64,000 bases of DNA. It comes from Sympetrum striolatum. Taxonomy: Eukaryota; Arthropoda; Insecta; Odonata; Libellulidae. The stretch lies in NCBI GenBank assembly GCA_947579665.1, contig OX388349.1, forward strand, positions 75,272,841 through 75,336,840, written 5' to 3'. A program made the translations under genes and the position numbers. The notes beneath the pieces were generated by a model that saw nothing but the letters and a program-made list of their open reading frames with translations, did not search any database and was not told where the DNA came from. This document shows positions 24,901-37,900 of this stretch, piece by piece; the stretch's first letter is position 1, and each line of letters opens with the position of its first letter.

Positions 24901-27859
24901 ATGCAGTCGATAAACAACTCAAAAGAGGGACCTTTAATGTCTAAAGATGCTTTTTCAGATTTCATTTCAAATTTTCCGTTCTCAAAATTGCAATTACAAA
25001 ATTGATACGTATTCATTTGTTAGCAGCGACAACAAAGCTACGGATGGTTCGACATTTTGTAAATACATTTTGTCGCATGAATTTTCTTAGAAATAATGGT
25101 CACGATGAAATCATAAAATGATGGTCATTAATCATGCTTTCCGTTGAAAAAGGAGGGAAGTAGATAACTTATCGGTTTCTGAATTATCGATATTTTTTAA
25201 GATTGTTTGGATAGTAGTCCGCGCTCTGGGTGACATCAGATACGCCATCTCGACGGCCGTTTCGGAAACTACTCAGATATTGAAAATTTTCTCCGATAAA
25301 AATGAGGATATAAATACACCGAAAGTAAGATTGCGAGGAAGAAAATGCTTTTAAAATAAGATACGAAAAAGTTTCCCTATCTTCTCTTGAAAAACGGAGA
25401 CAATTTCCTCGCACCTTTCTGGGTAAATCCATTTGCTGCGATTGGACTTGGTTTTTTTTTCGTGAGAATTTCTCCAAGAAAACAGTTCTAAATTTGGTAT
25501 ACTTGCAATTTCACTCAGTACGTGTTTGAGAGTGTGTATTGATTGATTTACAAATGTGGTAAAAATATACAATTATTCTTTTTATTTGTGAATTGGTTCA
25601 AATGAGAATCATACTTTTTAGACGGGGAACCAAACGCTCAACTAACGATATATATTTTCTATTCTCTGGTAAATTGATTTTTTTTTCTATATTTTAACGG
25701 AAAAGAACTTTCATGGGATTGGCGCGGTGTCTCAGCTCGAAGTTTCTTTTTTTATTTTTCTTATATTAACTTAAAATCATCCTCCAAGTCTTAACGAAGT
25801 TGGCCGTATTGAGACACCGAAATGAGTAATAATTAAATGGCGGCTAAAATTCCCTCTCGAAATTTTAAGTCCCGAAGCCATTGTTCCTCTTTCCTGTGAA
25901 ATTGAAAGTTCCTTCGTAAGCGGCGTTGGGTTTCAAGTGCTCAAAGGCTTTGATGAAATTGTTAACATAGGCTCAAAGATTCCGTGGTTTTTGGTGTTTG
26001 CTATCGAACTTCAGAAAACCTAATTCCTTCCGTCTACACCCAACTTTTAAGAGTATAATCGACTGACAACTTCTTTATTAATTTCCACCGTCGCCACAAT
26101 GTGATCAATTACAAGTTCGAGTAGATTTAACTCGTAGTGCGAAGGATTTACTCTTCATAAAGCTCTTTACGGAAAGAAATTCTTTGGTCTCCTCAGAACG
26201 TCGCTGTCCGCAAAAAATCTGAACTTTTTGAAACCTTTTAAGTTTAGTTTAGAAACTATGACTCATCATGACAATACTGCCGTATGTGAATGTTGCTATC
26301 TTTTAGCCAACCTGTGAAAGCTACAAAAAATTGTTACAAAGTAAATTTTCTGTGAACTCTATGTTTACGAACGACAGAGTTTAATCTTTATCAAGTATTC
26401 TGAATTTGATACAAATGTTACGTAGGCTCGGAGACTCCAGCTTGTTCGATGTTAACTTTGGTTTTATTAAAAATTTCTTAGCTCCTTTTCTGCAGCTATG
26501 AATTTAAACATTTTTTGATCGAAAAAAATAATATGCAACTACGAACCATATAAGGTTAAGCATATTTGTAATCTCACTCTGAAGCATTTTATTCATTTTA
26601 ATTTTTAAAATTTCTTTGGATTTACTTAGAGACATTCCTCGTTATTTCACTGATTCGGTTAAGATTCTTTTAACATTAAGTTTTGATTCACTATGTTTAG
26701 GCGGACCTAAAGAAATATATTTCTCGAAAATTGGAAAATATCTGTAATTAACCGAACTAATTGCAAAATATTAGCTCGATTCTTAAAAAACTAATATCTA
26801 CCGAATATTTCCTCTTTCTTCGAGTTCCTAGTTAACATATTTTGGTCGAAAAACTCCTGCAATTCTTAACCTTAATTGGCATTCGAAATTTTATTGGAAC
26901 GAAAATCACGACCATCAAATTTTGCGATGTGTTTGTAATGTTTTTATCTGAATTTTACAGGAAACGAAACTTACTTTCTCTTATACTTCACCGAAACAAG
27001 TGCATCACGCTTTTAACTCCTCCTTATCCCGTCCTAAAAGGTACGAATATTGTTTTGACTGAAACGTATATTGAATCGTAACATATTGCATGTTTGACTC
27101 AACTTACGGAATCCAATTCGAAGGATTAGGATATTTATTTCCCTGATTTTTCACCTGTCGCGACATTTCGTAAGCAATGTTTCCTTACGGTAGCGGATTA
27201 GCACAGACTGTGATGGCGGCGGTGACTACGCCTCAATGTTATCTTAGATTGAGAAACATCTCGATTGGCTTACTCATGGGCACGTCACAGAATCACTCAT
27301 TCCACCAGGATGGTTAACGCCCGAAAAGAATGAATATTTCCACTCTTAGATGCAGTTTCGTCAAGTGATCGAATAATTACGCATCGTAAAGCATTTAGCC
27401 TGACATACACCAGTTGCATCGACGCTTCGTTAGTAAGCAAATATCATTATGTTCGCAAGGAAATTGATTAATAATTCTCTATCGTGGTTTACATTCATTT
27501 TCGACGTATTGGAATGAGTTAGGTCGTTATGATTGTTTTCATGCTTGTGAAACGAAACGAGAGTTCGATTGGATAATTCAGCGTAAGTTTTTACTTTCCT
27601 AACTTCCTAATTACGTTTTTCGGAAAATAATGTTGAAAATAACTGATCACAAATCAAACAAACGTAAAGTAAAGGGGAATAAGTTTGTATGGGATGGAGA
27701 AATTATCAAAAAGAAGGTTGCAGTTAACGGTATAAATACTCAGGATGGAACAATCTACAAGGAGAAGGACAACAGGCCAATAAGATGAATATGATGTTGA
27801 ATGAGTATGCGTTGATCAATGGAAAGAAGACTCTATAAATCGATGTCTTTTGGACTCAC
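21999..27859. other. Rest of intron 1, no gene
   Basis: AT-rich. A purine-rich stretch at 22840-23360 includes 'gaagatgtcagcacgttgatg', which recalls retroelement 3' regions, but no reading frame is supportable there. Nothing else except the 24634-24719 inverted repeat. Confidence 0.5.
24634..24719. repeat. Inverted repeat, 17-bp arms
   Basis: AAATAAACGTTTACTAA (24634-24650) and its reverse complement with one mismatch (24703-24719) enclose 52 bp. Too small to classify; it may be a MITE remnant. Confidence 0.6.
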
Positions 27860-27985
27860 CCATGATACCACGCTCAGCGAGAGGATGGTGTATTTGATGG
27901 ATGTAATGTGCTTCTCCAGCTTCTGGGGACTGCTCCCTGTCCCTGCTCCTTTCCCGATCATCCCGTACCCTACACCCTTCCCCAT
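27860..27985 (-). CDS. Tsp2A: Tetraspanin (Tsp2A-like), first coding exon
   Basis: This exon encodes the first 42 residues of a four-pass membrane scaffold protein. The start is the first in-frame ATG on the minus strand (27985), in the context AAGATGG, with A at -3 and G at +4. Residues 1-20 are a glycine-rich cytoplasmic tail (MGKGVGYGMIGKGAGTG). Then comes LEKHITSIKYTILSLSVVSW, the usual basic lead-in followed by the first half of TM1. The exon ends at TGG followed by GTGAGT, a strong donor, in phase 0. It joins in frame to the exon at 19230, completing TM1 as KYTILSLSVVSW+VAGASVFGICIW. In Drosophila, Tsp2A acts at smooth septate junctions of the gut. I assign this subfamily from remembered similarity, not from an alignment. 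Another insect tetraspanin is the main alternative. Confidence 0.85.
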
Positions 27986-28039
27986 CTTATATTCCTCAGT
28001 TTCCGGGCTCTCAACGTGTTCGCACCACTGATCACTTGC

Positions 28040-28100
28040 CCTCACTACTCCACCTCGACTGAGAGCACTATCTCTCTCCCTTTATCTCTCTTATTTGATG
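28040..28100 (-). promoter_or_regulatory. Possible tetraspanin core promoter
   Basis: Reading the minus strand, an arthropod initiator-like TCAGT lies near 28058-28062, about 75 nt upstream of the ATG. A TATA-like GATAAAGG sits about 25 nt further upstream inside a GAGAGA-rich stretch. Another TCAGT is at 28027-28031. The spacing fits a short unspliced 5' UTR, but these motifs are common by chance, and a 5' UTR intron is not excluded. Confidence 0.2.
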
Positions 28101-30618
28101 GAGATAACGCTGCCGAGGATAAACGCTTTAATTTTCTCTTGTTTCGAAGCGTTAGTGTGAAAAACTCTACTCACGTAATGCGTGTCACTGTACTGAGGAG
28201 GTTCCGGCTCTAATCACCGTAACCGGACAACGCACAGTGGGTTGGAATCTGAAAAAGCTAGCCAAAACGATTAAAACACTTATGGGAGACCATATTCTGA
28301 GAGATATGGCGATTTTGTGGGATATGCCATGAATTGGACCTTAATATTTATTGCGATCACAGTTAACCTCGTTCAAAAAGAATTGGAGAAGTAAACATTG
28401 GTACAGAGTAATGTAGACAAAGTATTTTCGAAGGAGAAACGTGGTATTTCCCTGAAATATTAATATTTTTGTTACCTTATATTTAGAGGCTGCATGTCCT
28501 TCTTTCTAACGCCTTAGGATACAAAATTTTGCAAAAATTTCTATTATATTGCATATATCTAATATACTGTATTATATATTAGCATAGCTTTCTCCTACCG
28601 TTAACATATCTAATATAAGAAGGTGGGTCTTTAAGTATGGAACATAATTTGGAATATGTTTAGAAATGAGTTTATTTACTCGATTTGAAGTCGTAAAATA
28701 GGGAATTATACAACTTACGAATTATTTATTTGTATCCCGATTTTCTTAGCTCGCATCTCTGCTTGAGGATGGGAAGGAATTTTTTTTTATCCTGTAGAGG
28801 TGTAAAAAATCTGCAGTAAGGTGTAGAAGTTATTATCTCATGGGATCCTTCCCCCAAGTCAGTTTAGCTATGGATTACATTTATACGGTATTATCAGTCA
28901 TTTGAGTCATTTAAAGTTTGTTTCGGAGCGTTAAAACAACTTTTTATGTAATATTTCTAATGCCATTTTCGTAACATGGTCTACAAATTGAGATTCCTGC
29001 TTAAACAGGAATCTCAATTTACCTTCATTTTACCTTATAATGCATCATAAATTGCGACTACGCAATGACACGTTCGATATTTGTTAAAAAATCATTATTT
29101 TTTCCTGCGTCCCGCTTTTATCTTCGTATTACTCACAGAAAACTTACTTCTGTTTTATATATTTAGAGTGCTTTGCTTTGGTATTTTACGTCAGTATACC
29201 AGTATCCGGAATAAAAAAAAACTGCTATAGCAATTAGTGAAAAGCGGAAGAATAGTAACTAAATTCTTCAAATATCGAATTGTTTTAAATTTAGATTGCC
29301 ATAAGTGATAAAATGGAATAAAGGGGTCAGAGTGGGAAGTATCGCAAGGCAATGCACTTTTTCGCTCACTCTTTTATTTGGGAAAATAGGTCACGCGGAA
29401 TTTTCAGCCTCGTAACAAATGCGATCAGGAAACACGCTCGTGTGACGCAATATAAAAACGATGTTTGCGCTGTATTTGACAGTGGGAATATCTCAAGTTA
29501 ATGTATGCTTCGGAGAAATAATAAGCTGCACTTCGCCGAAGGTAAAAAGAGCGCTCTTTTGCTGTTCTCCCGCAGTTGTTATCTTGCCAAATGCACCGCC
29601 TCTTTTTTTTTAAGAAAGTGATCGACCCTTTGGAAGTAATGCCACTGTTATATCGATATCTCAGAGACATAAAATGGAAAACAGAATTCCTCCGCTTTTT
29701 ACGATTGCGCTGGAACACAGCAATTTTATTTTGTCCCTTTTGACTGCCTCTTCTCGTTTGCATTTGATGCTTCCCAAACTGTCACACTCTGTACGAACGC
29801 CAGTGCGCCTCTTAACATTTCTCGGAATGCACTGCCCAAAGTTTTCTCAAACTCTCAATTCGCAGGGGAATTTCAACCTTGCTTTCCGGTAAATCATTCC
29901 AAATAGAGTGCGTGTCGCAATGTATTACTCGACTTCTGTCTGCAGAAGAAAAAGAATAGTTGATATTTCAATATTTTTTAATCGAGACTAATTTAGGGAG
30001 GGCGCAACTAACGATAGAATCGCAGGAGTTTTTACAGTCGATTGCGAATGAGTACGAAGAAAATTTAACGTTTAATACTTATATTTAAATTTAGAATGAT
30101 GTAAATGTATACTTTTATTAAAAAAGATACTTCGCAAACTTTGACATATATTTACATTTATATCTCCATTCTCCCAATTTTTCGTATCACCATATATAGC
30201 GTTTTCGGATATTTTAGAGTTATTTCTTCTTTCAAACCTTATATGTTATTCATAAGACAATATTATAGGTGACCTTTAATTTTTGTTTATGGGTCTATTC
30301 ACTCACTGCTAATTTTTAATCCGCCGGACGTTAATTTTCCTTGATATTGCAAAAATTTAATAATCATATTTTCTAATATATCTTTCCAATTTTATTGTTT
30401 ATGTCAAAATATCTACTTAGCAACGAAATACATACAGATCGAGGTATTTATATGTTAACCAGCCCTGAAGAAAGAGTATCATTAATAAATAATTAACTCA
30501 TTATCAACATTAATTTATATTGTTTCACATGATATTCTGACTCTTTTTAATACTTGTATTATCGTTGTAATACTCGTTTTTAACTATTTTTGTAATAAAT
30601 TTGTCATTCATATCTTGA
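28062..30618. other. Upstream flank of the tetraspanin gene, no gene
   Basis: AT-rich sequence with a perfect hairpin at 28985-29020. Frames on both strands at 29425-29892 overlap and are not recognisable. Confidence 0.5.
28985..29020. repeat. Perfect 15-bp hairpin
   Basis: AAATTGAGATTCCTG, a 6-nt loop (cttaaa), then the exact reverse complement. It stands alone with no T-tract. It could be a microRNA-like or cruciform-forming sequence, or a small foldback remnant. Confidence 0.9.
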
Positions 30619-31020
30619 TCATATTATTAAACGTTCTGCTGTAAAAATACGATCGCATATGGTTAGCAGAAAAAAATAATTCTTGAAACAATTTGTTCTT
30701 GCATCTATTTCTCTGGGTTTACTTGAAGCATCAGAACGGTCTTTAAAAGAGGGAGGTCGCATTGTATCAGTTACATCTTCCGAGAACATACTTTCTTTGA
30801 AATTTTTAGTAAAATTTTGTTTCAATCTTTTGTCTTGTAAAGATTCCCATCTCGCCTCCTGAATCATTTGAGTAGCGCTCACTGCTTTGTCATTTACGCT
30901 TACGAAGCATATCGCCTTTCGTAGCACATTTTCTAATCTCCGAATACAAAGCTGGGTCCCATACTCTGTATCTGTACTCGATCGAGGCCTAAATAGCACA
31001 TTGTTACATCCCTCGCGCAC
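30619..31020 (-). pseudogene. LINE reverse-transcriptase C-terminal remnant
   Basis: Minus-strand frame of 133 codons with the pattern that follows the RT domain of non-LTR retrotransposons: LENVLRKAICFVSV, then SATQMIQEARWESLQDKR, matching the family pattern L-E-x-V/I-x-x-R-A-x-R-F ... V-T-x-M-L-x-x-L-x-W-E-x-L-x-x-R-R. The usual VWDP motif is present just upstream (30964-30953) but in a different frame, so there is a frameshift between it and LENV. The rest of ORF2 is not seen. This is an old, degenerate insertion. Confidence 0.7.
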
Positions 31021-31699
31021 ATTTTTTCGTTCTAACCGACTATTCTCGTGGCGAAGTCGAGTTTCTTCCGTTTATAGGATTGGGAGGGATATAAATATTT
31101 CTCGTATTTCCCTTCTGACTGTAGTGCTTCAATACTAGGATGCGGAGCTAATAAGTGGGGTTCAAAAATGGGAATCTTTTATTTTATATTTCTCAGATAA
31201 TCCTTACCTCATTGTATCCCAGATTGTATTATTTTGATAAAAACCCAGAATACCAAAATTGCGTTACTGCCGTAATTAATGGCGAACATGTTATTTCATG
31301 TGAGATTATTTTGTAAGGATTTTACTTAATGGCTTCCCGATTTCACTTACTTTCATTGAAATGACCAATCCTATTTGCGGTTCATGCAAATATGCATAAA
31401 ATTAAAAATCCAAATTATACAAAACCTTAGAAAAAGTTGACGAAAACCAATGATGCGATTGTTAAATGCGTTCCAGAAACATCACGAGATGATGTTTTTC
31501 AGCGTTATTTAAATTTGCGTCTATTCTCCATTGATCGTATTGGTAAGACCCTCAAAAAAGAGAACTGCCTGCAGTTATCCGAATAATAATTTACTATGTA
31601 GCAATAATCATCATTTAAAAATATTTTACGCACACAGGCATCGATGTCCACATCAACTTGGAAGCCAGAAGAAGAAGAAGAATCAACCTCAAACATAAA
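31021..31699. other. No gene recognised
   Basis: AT-rich sequence between the LINE remnant and DINE-like copy 2. Earlier LINE codons may lie here but are not recognisable by eye. Confidence 0.5.
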
Positions 31700-32195
31700 A
31701 AATCTGATGTGGTCAGCATATAACTTTCTCCATTTATAAGATGTAAATATTTATCTAAGACAGTATTTTCGAACTCTATATCCAATCAGTGATACAAAAA
31801 TATGTTAAATACAAAAATTATAGTAAATTACATTTTCTAAAACTTTTATAGATAATAGTATATACCTAAATATCAGATTAATGGAGATATTTTGCAAAAA
31901 CGGAAGCAAGCTTCGAAAAATAAAGCTCGACTTCCTGTTAACCGATTTACTCCAAAACTAATCAACTCTGACAGCACCAACCACAGTGCTATATGTGAAG
32001 TTTGGTATTTATAAGACTAATAGTTTTCACGTTGGAGCGCCCACAAGCACACACACACATACACACAGACATCATTCAGAAAATGGTAAAAACGTGTTCT
32101 AGGGACCCCAAAAAATGTATTTCCGTTGAAATCTCGAAGTCGATTTTTTTCATGAAAACAATACTTTCTCTATACTACGTATATGGAGAAATTAA
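31700..32195 (+). mobile_element. DINE/Helentron-like repeat, copy 2
   Basis: Starts 'aatctgatgtggtcagcata' with 'actttctcc', and ends with the hairpin region 'tactttctctatac...tatggagaaa'. Internally deleted relative to copies 1 and 4: it lacks the 'gcgcccacaaagtac' block. It keeps a short CA run (32047-32066). Confidence 0.8.
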
Positions 32196-34225
32196 AAATC
32201 ATACACGAATCCTAATTACATGCTTGGTTCTACCAATCCTTTGAAAACTGTAAAAAAAACTTGGAAATGGCTACAATGCATTTCTTACGAAGGGATTTTC
32301 CATAAACGTAGCTTTGTCAAAGACTTGGATAGAGAAGTGACAAAGAATGCCCTTAGAATTTTTCCAGTGACTTTACTTATAATAGAATTCGACGAAGAGG
32401 TTAACACGAAATCACGGAACTGTAAATGGCAGCTGCAATAATCGTCGATGGCCAAATTTCCTAAATTCCGTCTTGCAGGTTCTCAAACCCTAAGATACTC
32501 GAAAACTGTCGAGAAAAGCTAATTTTTTCTTTTATGCCAAAGCAAAATAGTGAGTAAATGTGGCTAACATCTGAAGTATTTTGATCAGTTTCTTTAGTGC
32601 ACGTTTGCATCAGCAGAAACATTCGTTAGGCGTATCCGGAAGGCAGCAGAGAATATATTTCTTTTGAGACCTCGCTGGGTGAGTGGTTGGACGACGTATG
32701 GCTGCATTAATATGTAACGCCCAGTTGTTCTTTTCTCCTCTGCGACTCTGAGGTTTCGTTACTGCGAAAATCTGTTTTTCTGGGCGTTGCCTCCATTTAG
32801 TCGGAATAATTTCTTCTCTGCCGTTAATCGCACCGGAAATACCGGCCATAGACACGGATTTTCCGGCAGAAGTGATAAATTGATTGTAAGAAGGAGAGAT
32901 ATTACGGGGCATTCGAGGCCATATTTTGTCCGTAGAGTGTCCGAAACGCGGTAATTTATCTCGTAAGCCACACGAATGGAGTGCCATTTACCGGTGAACA
33001 ATGCCGTTGAGAAAGAAAAGGTTAAATTGTGAATCGTACAAGAGTGATAAGGAGGCGGTGGGCCAGTAAAAGGCCCGTTAAGGGCCCGATATGACGGAGG
33101 GCCTCGCTCGTTGGACAACTCCACGTGGCCCTATCTGTTTGCCCATTTGAACATACGGAACAAAGCGAATGTTAACGAAAGAGCAGTTTCTGCCGAATGT
33201 GTGGCTGCAATTCGCCTCGGCCAATCCCCGGCGAAAAAATGAATTTACGTCCGATAAAAAAGGGACTCACGCAAGTGTTTGGGTCGTTTAATTATTTACG
33301 GAGTCGAAGCAGTTTAGGCAGCAATAAAGGAGGGACGGCAGATGAACTTTTTTACGAGCGGGACCTTTGTTGAGGCGACGTGATGTACGGGTGGGAGGCC
33401 GTATATCCGCCGGTTAATTACGTTATCTTCCAGAATCGGATAAATCAGAAACTTTGTCCGCCGAAAGAGATATTCGGGCGTAGGAATAATTGCGGACTTA
33501 CTTGGCGGATTCGTGTCCCCCATTTCTGCGATGCGAATTTTATGATTCAGTGCATCTGTTGATCTTCCTCAGATCACTCCCGTGCATGAATGTTAATGGA
33601 ATTCATTCTTCACGTGGTATTTTTACAGCATTTTTCGTAAGTGCGCTCTTGTGTCTTTTTTAAGCTCGTCTTCAACCGCTGTTAACGCGTCAAAAATGCG
33701 AAGCTTGCGATTTCGTATTATTTGCGACGGAACGTTCCTTCTGGTCTAAATTCAAGCCCTCGCAGCCGATGGGGTGGAGGAAACAGAGGAATGTCGTGAT
33801 TGAGGATATTATATAAAATAGAGGTATTGCAAATTTCAAATATTGCTTTCGGTTGAACCATAAACTCCAAGAATACATGTATCTAAAATATTCAAAATCT
33901 AACAAAGTATCTCGGAAATGCATAATTTGTGTAGAAGCTCTTAAGCGACTTGAGACTTCGATAATTGTTAAGCCCTTTACTGAACCATTTAAAATAGTTT
34001 CATGATTGCGGGTTTCACAATAATACTAAATCATCAGCTAACAATACGAAAATTATCTTAAAATGCTTCAATTGTAATATATTTCAATTCTAATTCTATG
34101 TATGCTTGTACAATAGTTCGACAAATTTTTTTCTCAATTCTTGTAGCCTGGTAAGGAACATTTATTTTTGTTCGCTGCACTCATAGTTATTTTCACATGA
34201 AAGCTCGAAAGAAATTTAAAGTAAG
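32196..34225. other. No gene; GC-richer block between two repeat copies
   Basis: Positions 32600-33560 are visibly richer in GC and CpG than the surroundings, so several frames stay open on both strands (for example minus-strand frames at 32610-32987 and 32759-33124). They overlap each other and match no family I know. A conserved non-coding element or an unrecognised exon is possible. Confidence 0.4.
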
Positions 34226-34782
34226 AAAAAATCTTATGTGGCCAACACATGACTTTCTCCGTATTTATTGAAAACAGAAGCCTATGCCGGTGATATATAA
34301 AAAACTCCAAAACAATGAGTGTTACAGGAAAATGTTTCATACAAGCTTAATAGTAAACAACATTATCTATAACTTTGGTATAAATTGTATGTACCTACAT
34401 TGCATTCTGACAGAGATAAGTATGAAAAAATTCAATTTATGGTTAAACAACAACTTCCGGTTAACCATTATTGAAGAATAACTCCTAAAAAATCAGTGTT
34501 ACGGAAAACTGTTTAATACAAAAGTTGTAGTAAATTACATTATCTACATTTTTTGTGCGTAAATGTATATACCTATATTGCCTTCTTACAGAGATATTTA
34601 AGAAACAAAATTTTTTTCCGGATAAACCGCAACTTCCGGTTAAGCGATATTCACCAAAAACTAATCAACTTTTGGCATTGTTAGGAAAATTCTAAATATA
34701 AATTTTGAAAATGATCGGATAAGACTTTCTAAGATAGAGCGCACACAAACGTTTTAACCACAGACAGACAGACAGACTGACT

Positions 34783-34826
<44 letters not shown>

Positions 34827-34966
34827 CACACACAGACAGACATGTTCGGGAAAATAGCTAAAACATGCTCTATGGGCCCCAAAACATCTATTTCCGTCGA
34901 AATCTGGAGGTCGAATTTTTTTGCGAATACAATACTTTCTCTATACTACGTATAGGGAGAAAGTAA
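34226..34966 (+). mobile_element. DINE/Helentron-like repeat, copy 3
   Basis: Starts 'aatcttatgtggccaacaca' with 'tgactttctcc', and ends 'tactttctctatactacg' then 'gggagaaagtaa'. It contains two 'aactcctaaaa...ttccggtt' sub-blocks and an expanded (CAGA)n tract. More diverged than copies 2 and 4. Confidence 0.8.
34761..34842 (+). repeat. (CAGA)n microsatellite inside copy 3
   Basis: About 80 bp of CAGA repeats interrupted by CTGA and a CA run. It occupies the place where the other family members carry (CA)n. Confidence 0.95.
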
Positions 34967-37900
34967 TAAAAATTACTTCGGAGTTAAAAAATGTAAAAGA
35001 AAGATTACAAAAAATAATTTCATTTATTATATATAATCAATAATAATCTACATTAAAATATCGAACAGTAAAACAATTTCGTGTTTATTCAACTGGCCTG
35101 AGCTGTTAGCCTCCATTATTTACAAGATAATGGTGGATTCAAAATAGTTGCAGACTCTCGGAATTAATTTCAGTTTCATGCAATAGCTCATGGAGATCCG
35201 TATGATAGAAGTATAAAGCCAATGAATGGAAATCGAATTGTCTGATAAATGGGCCATCCAATTAACTTAGGGAGGCATAAAACATCCGCGGATCGAAGAA
35301 AAGGAATAACGGTCGTGATAAATGTCTACTCTGCTGCGTTCTAAATTGTTAACAAAAGATTAGATAAGGGAATATTCGGAGCACTTTTCCGAGGGATGCG
35401 TTTAGCTGATTTCCATTAATAATTCGGATATCACTTTCTCGATCTGCTTTATCTTCATTTGTCGCTGCTGCTGCGGAGCCGACGCTATTTAGATTCTTTT
35501 TGGGAGTCTCCCTATATTTCATCCATCCAGTTGCGATGCTTTCTCTCTTTTTGCTAACCACTTAGGCTGCAGAATATTTTATTTTTGGGTGCGTATTAGG
35601 TAAAAGAACATGGATGTGCCTAGAAGATAGTTCTGCAGAATCGCTTTTATTTATTTGGAGTCCTCAACCATTAACGGATTCTGGTATAGAGGATTTCCCT
35701 ATCATTCCAGGACATAAAGTTGAAAAATGCGTATAAATAAAAACGCGTTTAATGTGAGAGTACTCATTTCTGTTATTTTGAATTTAATTATAATTATTAT
35801 ATTGTATTTATTATTTGTATTGTATTGTATGTAAACTACTGGTCGGCTATACGCCTGGTCTTTTACATACACGAACTTTTCACGAGTAATGCATTATACT
35901 TATAAATGTATGCAATACCTACATGATAATTAAATTAATAAATACCTTTGCTATATCCGTTATTTGTGGCTTAGGCTTAGTTATCAACTTGTGACTTTCT
36001 TCCCAAGGAATTCCGGTTCGTACAGTTGCCGTGGAAACTTCAATACATACAAATAAAATTATAAATTATTATAAATTTAAATGTAAATACAGTATGGTGT
36101 TTACTAACTACGATATGATATATTATACTAGTATTTTTAGTATGATATGGCGCAGTTTGAACAGCAATGTTTGTCGTTAATATTTAATAATGAATAGCAA
36201 ACGCGGTAATTAATATTTCAATCCTATTTTACGCCTGCTCATGAGTGGTATTTGCTCTTCTTTGATATTCCAATCGGAAAATTATTAAATCTACGAAATA
36301 GACAATACAGTTGTAACGGTCGCATTTTCATCTGAATTTATTGACACACTCCTGCAGAATTTAAAATCAAGAGTAACAACTAAAAATATGAATAAAATAA
36401 TGCTTTACTTAATTTCAAACATTTTTGGTGTTTGAAAATACGTTAATGAGTAAGGAGATATTATATTCTTAATTTTTCTTGTCATGGATTTCCACTCTGT
36501 AAATCCTTGCACAATCGATTTTATTTCTATAAACATATCTCTTATAGAAAATCCATATTCTCCGAAAATAAGTATAAAGTATTCTGTTTTCCTACAGTAA
36601 GAAGTTATTTGTGTCCATTTATATTCAATTGAGGGAATTTTTAGGACAGAGCAATTTTAAAGTAGTGCATTTGAATAAGAGAAATTCAACATGAAACTTG
36701 CAGTTCTTAGTACCTTTAAATTTCATTGAAACTCAACAACTAATCGTGCTTCTTTTAATTGGATCTTAAACAACATTAGATATAAAGTTCGAGAATGATG
36801 AATATTGGGCCTGGGACTGCTATGTGTTCTAATTGCCAAACATACCACGAATTGTCCATTAGAATTGATGTCTAAGGGAATTTGAGTCACAGATGATTTC
36901 AGCTAGTTCTAAACATTTCCTTCAGTTTTCAAAGGAGGGATTGAAAATCTCAGCTGGCTTTTCGAAATTAAATTGATCTTAAATGTTTTTGTCTGCTCTG
37001 TAGAATTCCTTGGTTAGTCACCTCTTTATATCGAATACTTTTCAATCATTGATTTAATTTTGAAAAAAAATGTTAGCCTTTTCTCTTCAACAAATCACTT
37101 AGATTAATGTTCAAAATTACTCGAGTTCGCACTAGAGTTATTCAGCAATGCACACAAGAATTTTGTTTAAAGATACGAGTCTAAGAAAATATTTATCCAA
37201 TTCTGACTAAAGTGAGTGCTGAAATTCCTGTTGATTGGGTCACTTCACTACGGTAAATTCAATTTCCTAATCCACGTAGTCTCTACAGAAAGCCAATTAA
37301 GAATATGAGGATTCAACGTCATGCGGAGGAATGATTTGCAAATTCCGTTTGTACGGAAATGTTCCGAATTTTGAGTTTTCTTCCATTTTTATCTGTCAAA
37401 CTGCTTTAGTGGCTCGTAAACAGCTTTTCAATAGAGTATGTATTGCTGTATAAAAGTTTACTGAGCACAGAAATTGCTAATTAGCATATTCTATGATACG
37501 GTGCAGCTTTCAAACTCTTATTTTCTTTTAATTTTCTTCTCTGGTAACTAGTGAATGTTAGTGATGAAGTTTGTAATTTTCACGTATATATGTAACATGT
37601 TCGTAAAGTTATTTGCTTTGTTTGCAAAAATTGATTTACTGTTCGTGTATATTACTACAAATGTATACAGAGTCTCGAGAATCTGGCAAAGGGGTTGCCG
37701 TAAGGGGACTCGAAAAAAATTCAATTTCTCAAGTTTGTGTTGACAATGTTTTTCAAATTCCCAGAAAAATATATTTTAATACTTTATGGTTAGTTTGAGA
37801 CATTTATTGAAAACAATTGCATTGTAATTCAAAAATCAATTTTTCTAGCTGATCATGGGCTCAAATGCATCGACAGGTATCTACATAAACAACTATCTCA

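Larger units (their letters stand above)
19231..27859 (-). other. Intron 1 of the tetraspanin gene
   Basis: An 8,629-nt GT-AG intron between two phase-0 exons. It contains the 2.58 kb hAT insertion (19413-21990) and an imperfect inverted repeat at 24634-24719. From 22.0 to 27.8 kb I see only AT-rich sequence, with no recognisable exon on either strand. Confidence 0.8.

Noticed and set aside
32610..33124. Minus-strand frames of 125 and 121 codons
   Set aside because: They overlap each other in different frames and neither shows known motifs; treated as a consequence of higher GC.
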